Shown here in pieces: positions 4,694 through 10,122 of a DNA stretch of 10,635 nucleotides. This DNA is from Phycisphaerae bacterium (GTDB taxonomy: Bacteria; Planctomycetota; Phycisphaerae; UBA1845; Fen-1342). The notes under the pieces are model-generated. The model saw only the letters and a program-made list of their open reading frames with translations. It did not search any database and had not been told where the DNA came from. The stretch's first letter is position 1. Each line of letters opens with the position of its first letter. Position numbers and translations under genes: made by a program. The stretch is taken from assembly GCA_020058145.1 (NCBI GenBank), contig JAGVEP010000258.1, forward strand, positions 1 to 10,635, given 5' to 3'.

Positions 4694-5812
4694 ATGGCCG
4701 CGACCTTCGCCACTTTCAAACGCCTCAAAGACAAGGGCCTCGCGGCCTTGCAGCAAGGGGACTACGTCGGCGCCAGACCCTACCTGATCCAGGCGGCCGA
4801 GTGCATGATCGAGATCGCGGAAGAGAACAAAGACGCCAAGCAGCGCGAGGAGCAGGGGGCCTACGCTCGCGAACTGATGGACCTGGCCAAGGACTGCGAT
4901 CGGCGGGCAGCCCGCGGCGGAGGCGGGGCTCGCCGGGACCGCGCGCGCGAGGACGACGAGAACCAATCGAAAGCCGAGGACTGGATCGTTCGCGAAAAGC
5001 CAACCATCCACTTCGACGACATCGCCGGCCTCGACGAGGTGAAGGACGAAATCCGGCTCAAGATGCTGTATCCCTTCCAGCACCCCGAGCTCGCGCAGCG
5101 CTACGGCATCAGTGTCGGTGGCGGCGTGCTGCTCTACGGCCCGCCCGGCACGGGCAAAACGATGTTCGCCAAGGCCATCGCCTGTGAGCTCGACGCGACC
5201 ATGTTCGTCATCAGCCCGGCCCAGATTATGAGCAAGTGGGTCGGCGAGGCGGAACAAAACGTTCGCAAGCTGTTCGACGCCGCGAAGGCTGAATCCAAGT
5301 CGGTCATTTTCATGGACGAAGTCGAGGCGCTGGTGCCGCGCCGGCGGGATCAGCAGTCCACGGTCATGCAGCGCGTCGTCCCCCAGATTCTCCAGGAAAT
5401 CGAGGGTTTCGACCGCCAGGCCGACCGGGCGCTGCTGTTCCTCGGGGCGACCAACGAGCCGTGGGGGCTCGATCCGGCCATGCTGCGGCCCGGCCGCCTG
5501 GACGCAAAAATCTATGTGCCGCTCCCGGACGCGACGGCGCGGTTCAAGCTGTTCGAGTTGTATCTGGGAAAGCGCCCGCTGGCCGATGACGTGAACCTCG
5601 CGCAGCTCGCGGAAAAGACCGCGGGCTACAGTGGGGCAGACATCAAGGCGCTGGCCGAGCGGGCCGCCAGCCGGCCGTTTTTGGAATCGGTCGCGGGCTC
5701 CGAGCCGCGTAGTATCAGTATGGCGGACCTGACGGCGGTGATCGCGGAGCTGCCGCCCTCGGTCAGCTCGAAGGACGTGGAGAAATTCGAACGCTGGGCC
5801 GGTGAAACGTAG
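4694..5812 (+). CDS. Vps4-like AAA ATPase with N-terminal MIT-like domain
   Basis: The product is 372 residues. Residues 1-72 look like a three-helix MIT domain (FKRLKDKGLAALQQGDYVGA, then YLIQAAECMIEIAEEN, then GAYARELMDLAKDCDR), and a charged Gly/Arg/Asp linker runs to about 100. The AAA domain has FDDIAGLDEVK, Walker A GPPGTGKT (149-156), pore loop MSKWVGEAE with W182, Walker B VIFMDEVEAL (D208, E209), sensor 1 GATNEPWGLD (N254), arginines in MLRPGRLD (R265, R268), YVPLPDATAR, and YSGADI (312-317). The pore-loop KW, ATNxPWxLD, YxPLPxxxAR and a C-terminal SVSSKDVEKFERW helix mark the Vps4/katanin/spastin clade. The beta-domain insertion of eukaryotic Vps4 is missing, which explains the shorter length. 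Vps4 pulls ESCRT-III subunits through its pore with ATP hydrolysis. The ribosome binding site is weak. The stop codon lies in a REP-like repeat. Confidence 0.88.
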   Translation: MAATFATFKRLKDKGLAALQQGDYVGARPYLIQAAECMIEIAEENKDAKQREEQGAYARELMDLAKDCDRRAARGGGGARRDRAREDDENQSKAEDWIVREKPTIHFDDIAGLDEVKDEIRLKMLYPFQHPELAQRYGISVGGGVLLYGPPGTGKTMFAKAIACELDATMFVISPAQIMSKWVGEAEQNVRKLFDAAKAESKSVIFMDEVEALVPRRRDQQSTVMQRVVPQILQEIEGFDRQADRALLFLGATNEPWGLDPAMLRPGRLDAKIYVPLPDATARFKLFELYLGKRPLADDVNLAQLAEKTAGYSGADIKALAERAASRPFLESVAGSEPRSISMADLTAVIAELPPSVSSKDVEKFERWAGET

Positions 5813-5834
5813 CGGCCGGGCTCCGTACCGGCCG
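5809..5834 (+). repeat. REP-like hairpin with GTAG at the stop codon of the AAA ATPase gene
   Basis: GTAG at 5809-5812 includes the TAG stop. CGGCCGG (5813-5819), loop GCTCCGTA (5820-5827) and CCGGCCG (5828-5834) follow. The 26 bases are identical to 1918-1943 beside the RAYT gene, which marks this as a dispersed copy of the same element. Confidence 0.88.
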
Positions 5835-5840
5835 GCGGAC

Positions 5841-5921
5841 ACCGGCTATTAGCCGGTGCCACACAAGACCGGCAGGATGCCGGTGCCACACAAGACCGGT
5901 TGGAAACCGGTGCCACACAGG
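5841..5921 (+). repeat. Three tandem 27-bp hairpin units of a second repeat family
   Basis: The units are at 5841-5867, 5868-5894 and 5895-5921. Each is a 6-bp stem with a 5-base loop followed by a conserved GCCACACA tail. The stems are ACCGGC/GCCGGT, ACCGGC/GCCGGT and ACCGGT/ACCGGT. The third has a paired change that keeps the stem, while the loops (TATTA, AGGAT, TGGAA) are unrelated. Conserved stem and tail with free loops suggests selection for structure. Confidence 0.85.
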
Positions 5922-5923
5922 AT

Positions 5924-5949
5924 GTAGCGGCTGACCTCCGTGTCGGCCG
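5924..5949 (+). repeat. Diverged REP-like hairpin
   Basis: GTAG at 5924-5927 is followed by CGGCTGA (5928-5934), an 8-base loop (5935-5942) and TCGGCCG (5943-5949). Stem length, loop length and the GTAG match the RAYT-linked element, with one wobble pair in the stem. It lies 18 bases before the SPFH gene. Confidence 0.65.
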
Positions 5950-5967
5950 TGGATTGGTGCGAAACCG

Positions 5968-7755
5968 ATGAGTTGCGACCCGCGCACGCTGTTGGCAACG
6001 CCGGAAGTCGTGGCTTTCCGCTGCGCGGGCCACGAGTGGCCGCGGAGCGTGCTGACCGACGCGCCCATCCCCGACACGTGGATGGGCCTGCTGACCAAAC
6101 CCAGCGGCTGGCGGCGCTGGGTGCCTTCGGGCGAGGACCCGCAGCCGGCCCGCGAGGACACGCTGGTCCTCGTTCGCTACCGCGCCATCACCGTCCCGGT
6201 TGAGGTGCGCGACGTCTCGGCTGTGGATGAGCATGCCGTCGATGCCGTCGTGGAGTTGCTGGTTCGCGTCACGCCACGGGCTACGGAGGTGGCCGCCCTC
6301 AACGATGCGCTCCTGGGCGCCGGCGAGTTGTGCCTGGAGGAACTGGCTAGCGCCGCGGACCATGCGGGTGCGTCGGTGGCGCTGCGTACGTTTATCCAGC
6401 AGCGATCGGCGACGGAATTGACCCGGGACGATCAACGCGACACGCTCCTCGAACACCTGCGAACAGCGCTGCAAAAATTCCTGTTCTCGGCCGGCGTGTC
6501 TTTGGAACGCCTCGGCGCGCTCCGGTTTTCGAGCGCGTCGCTTGCGCGGCAAGAGCAGCAACAGCAGGCCGCCACGGCGCAGCTCCGGGAGCTTGAAGCC
6601 CGCGGCCTGGTCGAGCAGGCGGCGTTGACGGCCACCCGCCGTCGCCTCGAGGGGTTGACCGAAATTCTGTCCAAGTTGAAAGCTGCCACGGCCGGCGACG
6701 AGACGCTGCGTTGGCGCGAACTGCTGCCGGTCTTGACGCCGGGCGAGCGCGGGCGGCTGCTCGAGAACCTATGGCGTCTCACGCCGGACCGTGCGGTCGC
6801 CGAGGCGCTCGTCGTCGTGGCCGGCTCCGATTGCGTCTGGCTCGATCCACTGGAGCCGGAGCGAGTCGTGCGGCGGATCACGCTGCCCGCTGATCTGGGC
6901 GGGCTGCGGGCGGCTGCGCTGGCAGCGACCGCCTCTTCATCGAGCGAGCTTCTGTTGGGTGCCGCGAGCGGTATTTGGCGGCTGTGCGGGCAGACCGGCG
7001 AAATCCTGGCACGCTACCCGGTGCTGAATCCCGGTCCTGTGCGGACCGGTTTCAACGCCGCGACGATCTGCGGCGACCGTCTGGTCGGCACCCATTCCCA
7101 ACTCGGTGCCTGGTCCTGGCGGCTCGACGATCCCACCGACGTGCTGCCGCTCGTGCAGCCCGCCGCGGGGGCTCCCAGGACCGTCCGCGCGGCCCAGGTG
7201 GCAGGCGCCGGGCGCGTCGTGCTCGCTGCGGACGACTGCGTCCGCGCCTACAGCACGAGCGGCGAAATGCTATGGCAAAGCGCGGCGGTCGGCGCGCCAA
7301 TTCATGATCTGGCCTTGCTGGGGAACACGCTTTTCGCCGTCACCGACGACGGGCGCGTGCTGCTTACCGATCTGCGTACCCCCGGCGAATGGACGCTCGT
7401 GCATCGTGGACTGGACGCGATTGAATCGGTCCAAGCCCGTCGCTGGGACGATCTGGTAGAACTGGTGATTCCCGCGGGTGGGCAGGGTGTTTGCGGCGTC
7501 TGCCCCGAGGAGGGCATCGTCACCCGGCTGCTCGACACGCCGGCCGCCGTGCGTCGCGCCTGGGCCTGCGACGACCTGCTCGTCGGGCTCAGTGAGAATC
7601 GCGATCGCCTGTTTGTGCTGCACGCGAGCATGGCCGGCCGCGCCGGACGGGACGTGCCGGTCGCGCGTCTCCTCGGGAACGCGGTGCAGGATGTTTGTAT
7701 CCTTACGAGGCACGGAGGCACGCAGGCACGAAGGCACGCAGGGAGCGAGGCATGA
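5968..7755 (+). CDS. SPFH/Band-7-like domain fused to a C-terminal beta-propeller
   Basis: The product is 595 residues with no clear transmembrane helix. Residues about 35-190 read like an SPFH (stomatin/prohibitin/flotillin) domain: EDTLVLVRYRAITVPVEVRD, a beta-rich stretch VDAVVELLVRV, a helical part, then FLFSAGVSLERLGALRFSSA where SPFH domains place the 'Gi-V-x-V-xI' strand. A Gln/Ala/Arg-rich helix (193-240) follows, as the coiled stalk does in this family. Residues about 275-585 contain repeating beta segments (for example GSDCVWLDP, GDRLVGTHS, ADDCVRAYSTSGEMLW, GNTLFAVTDDGRVLLTDL), consistent with six or seven blades of a WD40/PQQ-like propeller. SPFH proteins organise membrane patches. 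The last residues (RHGGTQARRHAGSEA) are encoded by an 8-bp repeat and are probably not functional. The SPFH call is by pattern and less certain than the propeller. The stop overlaps the deoC start. Confidence 0.6.
   Translation: MSCDPRTLLATPEVVAFRCAGHEWPRSVLTDAPIPDTWMGLLTKPSGWRRWVPSGEDPQPAREDTLVLVRYRAITVPVEVRDVSAVDEHAVDAVVELLVRVTPRATEVAALNDALLGAGELCLEELASAADHAGASVALRTFIQQRSATELTRDDQRDTLLEHLRTALQKFLFSAGVSLERLGALRFSSASLARQEQQQQAATAQLRELEARGLVEQAALTATRRRLEGLTEILSKLKAATAGDETLRWRELLPVLTPGERGRLLENLWRLTPDRAVAEALVVVAGSDCVWLDPLEPERVVRRITLPADLGGLRAAALAATASSSSELLLGAASGIWRLCGQTGEILARYPVLNPGPVRTGFNAATICGDRLVGTHSQLGAWSWRLDDPTDVLPLVQPAAGAPRTVRAAQVAGAGRVVLAADDCVRAYSTSGEMLWQSAAVGAPIHDLALLGNTLFAVTDDGRVLLTDLRTPGEWTLVHRGLDAIESVQARRWDDLVELVIPAGGQGVCGVCPEEGIVTRLLDTPAAVRRAWACDDLLVGLSENRDRLFVLHASMAGRAGRDVPVARLLGNAVQDVCILTRHGGTQARRHAGSEA
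7707..7738 (+). repeat. Four tandem 8-bp units (xAGGCACG) at the gene end
   Basis: The units are GAGGCACG, GAGGCACG, CAGGCACG and AAGGCACG, followed by a broken copy leading to AGGGAG (7740-7745), the ribosome binding site of deoC. Because 8 is not a multiple of 3, the repeat is read in shifting frames, so copy-number change would alter the end of the upstream protein and its overlap with deoC. Confidence 0.8.
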
Positions 7756-8438
7756 CGGCCGCGCCCAAAAGTCGTAGTGAACTGGCCCGTTTGATCGATC
7801 ACACCATCCTTAAGCCGGAAACGACGGTCGGCGACGTCGATCGGCTATGCGACGAATGCCTGCAGTACGGCTTCTTCGCCGCCTGCGTGAACCCGATCTG
7901 GGTTTCCCGGTGTGTCGAGCGGCTCGTCGGAAGCGCTGTCGCGGTGGCGAGCGTGGCCGGTTTCCCGCTCGGTGCGACGACACCCGAAGTGAAGGCCTAT
8001 GAAGCCCTGCTCGGCGTTGAAGCAGGTGCCAGCGAAATCGACATGGTGGTCAACGTCGCCGCGCTCCGCGCCGGGGACGTGAGACAGGTCGTCCGTGACA
8101 TACACAGCGTCGTGGAAACCGCGAAGGCGTCCGACGGGGCGGTGCTCGTCAAGGTGATTCTCGAAACCCGCGTGCTGACGGATGAACAGATCATTCTCGG
8201 CTGCCGCTGTGCAGGCGACGCGGGGGCCGACTTCGTCAAAACCTCGACCGGCTTTCATCCGGCCGGCGGCGCGTGTGTCGAGCACGTACAGTTGATGAAA
8301 CAACACGCCGGCGGGTTGCGCGTCAAAGCTTCCGGCGGTATTCGCGACCTGCGGACGTCCCTGGCGCTGCTCGTGGCGGGCGCCGATCGCCTCGGCATGT
8401 CGGCCAGCGTCGCGGTCTTGGAGGCCATGTCGGCGTGA
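7752..8438 (+). CDS. deoC: Deoxyribose-phosphate aldolase
   Basis: The product is 228 residues, close to the usual 220-260. The class I aldolase DeoC splits 2-deoxyribose-5-phosphate into glyceraldehyde-3-phosphate and acetaldehyde in deoxynucleoside breakdown, in the cytoplasm. Visible family landmarks are LIDHTILKP near the N-terminus, VAGFPLGATTPEVKAYEA, the catalytic Asp in EIDMVVN (D97), VKVILE, the Schiff-base lysine in FVKTSTGF (K163) and the second active-site lysine in VKASGGIR (K192). The start at 7752 is supported by AGGGAG at 7740-7745 with 6-base spacing and by the ATGA overlap with the upstream stop. An in-frame ATG at 7695 would add 19 residues encoded by the 8-bp repeat. The stop overlaps the next gene's GTG (GTGA), so translation is probably coupled on both sides. 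Confidence 0.95.
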   Translation: MTAAPKSRSELARLIDHTILKPETTVGDVDRLCDECLQYGFFAACVNPIWVSRCVERLVGSAVAVASVAGFPLGATTPEVKAYEALLGVEAGASEIDMVVNVAALRAGDVRQVVRDIHSVVETAKASDGAVLVKVILETRVLTDEQIILGCRCAGDAGADFVKTSTGFHPAGGACVEHVQLMKQHAGGLRVKASGGIRDLRTSLALLVAGADRLGMSASVAVLEAMSA

Positions 8439-8674
8439 CTTCCGCCTGGGACCAGCCTGGCGCGCAAAACTGCTCGCGCTGCGGACACGCAACGGCGCCA
8501 CGCGGCGGCTTGCCGCCCCGTTACTGCGCCGTGTGCGGCCAGCGTCTGGTGCCGCTGCACGCCGAGGTGCAGGCGGCTCTGTCGTCCCAACGGCATCGTC
8601 CGCGACCGCTGCGTGTGGTGATCTTCCTGTTCATTTGCTGCGTGCTCTGGCTGGTGTTCGGCCGGGGGTGCTGA
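8435..8674 (+). CDS. Small zinc-ribbon protein with C-terminal transmembrane helix
   Basis: The product is 79 residues from GTG 8435, which overlaps the deoC stop. A zinc ribbon at the N-terminus uses C13, C16, C31 and C34 (NCSRCGH then RYCAVCGQ). A basic linker (SSQRHRPRPLR) leads to a hydrophobic helix at about 60-75 (RVVIFLFICCVLWLVF) close to the C-terminus, as in tail-anchored proteins. The order is the reverse of the 208-477 protein, which has the helix first and the ribbon last. The start is inferred from the overlap, as there is no ATG in this frame nearby. The function is not known. It is probably a membrane-tethered adaptor, and its presence near the ESCRT-like block may be meaningful or simply reflect the common use of such ribbons in this genome. 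Confidence 0.65.
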   Translation: MTSAWDQPGAQNCSRCGHATAPRGGLPPRYCAVCGQRLVPLHAEVQAALSSQRHRPRPLRVVIFLFICCVLWLVFGRGC

Positions 8675-8700
8675 GATGCCATCGGGGCCGCAGACCACTC

Positions 8701-8751
8701 GGAACACGAAGCGCCAGCGAGTGAGTCCGCCTGGTCACGCTCGCGGGCGCT
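8701..8751 (+). repeat. Imperfect palindrome in the gap before the citrate lyase-like gene
   Basis: Arms AGCGCC-GCGAG-TGA (8710-8724) and TCA-CTCGC-GGCGCT (8735-8751) pair over 14 bp with one mismatch and a 2-base bulge, around a 10-base loop. In one frame the stretch at 8701-8724 would read NTKRQRVS, a peptide I recall as recurrent in Planctomycetota translations because of a dispersed repeat. That is memory and not checked here. No T-run follows, so it is a weak terminator candidate. Confidence 0.5.
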
Positions 8752-8773
8752 ACGCGCAGGCCATTGGTCCGCA

Positions 8774-8779
8774 TATTAT
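8774..8779 (+). promoter_or_regulatory. Weak -10-like site upstream of the citrate lyase-like gene
   Basis: TATTAT lies in a small AT-rich island (GCATATTATCCC) within otherwise GC-rich intergenic DNA, 105 bases before the gene start. I see no convincing -35 at normal spacing, so this is only a candidate promoter. Confidence 0.2.
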
Positions 8780-8838
8780 CCCGGTTTCACGATGCCACCC
8801 GTGCCCGTGCTCAGCGGTGCGTCGCGGATGCACCCGAC

Positions 8839-8874
8839 GACCCTTGGCCGGCGGATGGCGGAAGGCTGAGGGTC
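8839..8874 (+). promoter_or_regulatory. Hairpin covering the ribosome binding site of the CitD-CitE gene
   Basis: The 5' arm 8839-8849 (GACCCTTGGCC) can pair with the 3' arm 8864-8874 (GGCTGAGGGTC) over 11 bp including two G-U pairs, with a 14-base loop. The 3' arm contains GAGGG (8868-8872), the only good Shine-Dalgarno before the ATG at 8884. If it folds, translation would be reduced. Confidence 0.4.
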
Positions 8875-8883
8875 AGATTTCCC

Positions 8884-10113
8884 ATGACAGCGACTGCCTC
8901 ATTCACCGCCGCGAGTGCCGAAGCCGGCCGCCGCGGAACCGACGTACGTTCCGATTGCTGGGTCAGAATCACCCCCACCGCCAGCGGCGGAATCGAGCTG
9001 CACCTCAAAACCAAAGTCGAAGTGATGTACGGCGAGGCGACCCGCCGGCTTATCCGCGACGTGCTCACGCGGCTCGGCCTGCTGCACGCGCGGGTCGAGG
9101 TGGAGGACGCCGGCGCATTGCCGTGGGTGCAAATGGCCCGCCTGGAGGCCGCGGTTCGCCGCCTGCACCCGGCCGGTGCGACGACGCTCACGGCGGTGCC
9201 GGAGTATCTGCCGGAGTTCATCGCCGGCGCACAGTACCCCGCCCAGCGTGACCGTTTTCGCCGTTCCCGCCTCTATTTGCCCGGCAACGAATCCAGGTTC
9301 ATGCTCAACGCCGGGCTGCACGAGCCCGATGGCGTGATTCTCGATCTGGAGGACAGCGTCGCGCCCGCGGTGAAGGACGAAGCCCGCGTCCTGGTCCGCA
9401 ACGCGTTGCGCTCGATCGACTTCAAGGGCAGTGAACGCATGGTCCGCATCAACCAGGGTGAACGCGGCCTGATCGACCTCGATTTCATCGTGCCGCACAA
9501 CGTACACGTGATCTTGATTCCGAAGGTGGAGGACCCAGAGCAAGTGCGGCAGGTGGACGCGCGGATTCAGCAGCGGCTCAAGGACTGCGGTCCCGCCGCT
9601 CGGCCGGTGTTTCTCATGCCCATCGTTGAAAGTGCCCTCGGCGCGATCCGCGCTTACGAAATCGCGACCGCGTCGCCGCATATTTGTGCCCTGACGATCG
9701 GGTTGGAAGACTACACAGCCGACATCGCCACCCAGCGCACCAACGAAGGCCGCGAGAGCTTTTGGGCCCGCTGCCAGGTGGTCAACGCGGCCCGCGCCGC
9801 CGGCGTGCAGCCGATCGACAGTGTTTTTTCCGACATCAACGACCTGGAAGCCCTGCGCGCCAGTGTGCTCGAAGCCAAGGGCCTGGGGTTTGACGGCAAA
9901 GGCTGCATCCACCCGCGGCAAATCCGCCCGATTCACGAGGCCTTCGCGCCATCGCCACAGGAACTGGACAGGGCGCAGAAGATCGTCGCCGCATTCAAGG
10001 AGGCCGAGGCGCAGGGCCTCGGTGCGGTCGCGCTCGGCAGCAAGATGATCGACCCGCCGGTGGTCAAACGCGCCATGCGCGTGGTGAAACTGGCGGAGGC
10101 GCTGGCGAAGTAG
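8884..10113 (+). CDS. citE: CitD-CitE fusion: citrate lyase acyl-carrier-like and beta-subunit-like protein
   Basis: The product is 409 residues. Residues about 15-100 match the citrate lyase acyl carrier subunit CitD (SDCWVRITPTASGGIELHL, VEVMYGEATRRLIRDVL, VEVEDAGALPWVQMARLEAAV). Residues about 127-409 are a CitE/HpcH-type lyase: RLYLPGNESRFM, VILDLEDSVAP (D154, E156), RMVRINQ, MPIVESALGA (E249), IGLEDYTADI (E275, D276), FDGKGCIHPRQI. CitE-type enzymes cleave citryl- or related acyl-thioesters using Mg2+ and a conserved Glu/Asp pair. In Klebsiella and E. coli CitD the prosthetic group is on a Ser two residues before the conserved Asp. Here that position is Arg (R22) and Ser (S23) is one residue later. 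No citF or citC is nearby. An upstream in-frame start at 8764 is rejected in favour of ATG 8884, which has GAGGG 11 bases before it. Confidence 0.85.
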   Translation: MTATASFTAASAEAGRRGTDVRSDCWVRITPTASGGIELHLKTKVEVMYGEATRRLIRDVLTRLGLLHARVEVEDAGALPWVQMARLEAAVRRLHPAGATTLTAVPEYLPEFIAGAQYPAQRDRFRRSRLYLPGNESRFMLNAGLHEPDGVILDLEDSVAPAVKDEARVLVRNALRSIDFKGSERMVRINQGERGLIDLDFIVPHNVHVILIPKVEDPEQVRQVDARIQQRLKDCGPAARPVFLMPIVESALGAIRAYEIATASPHICALTIGLEDYTADIATQRTNEGRESFWARCQVVNAARAAGVQPIDSVFSDINDLEALRASVLEAKGLGFDGKGCIHPRQIRPIHEAFAPSPQELDRAQKIVAAFKEAEAQGLGAVALGSKMIDPPVVKRAMRVVKLAEALAK

Positions 10114-10122
10114 CACTCGGTC

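Noticed and set aside
4616..5842. Minus-strand frame of 408 codons
   Set aside because: It is antisense to the AAA ATPase gene, whose motifs are clear. High GC content keeps the opposite frame open.
5841..5921. CRISPR array with very short spacers
   Set aside because: The variable part is only a 5-base hairpin loop. There are only three units and no cas gene.
8676..9251. Plus-strand frame of 191 codons beginning MPSGPQTT
   Set aside because: It overlaps the CitD part in another frame, and its N-terminal part is encoded by a palindromic repeat. No family resemblance.
8899..10116. Minus-strand frame of 405 codons
   Set aside because: It is the antisense shadow of the CitD-CitE fusion gene.
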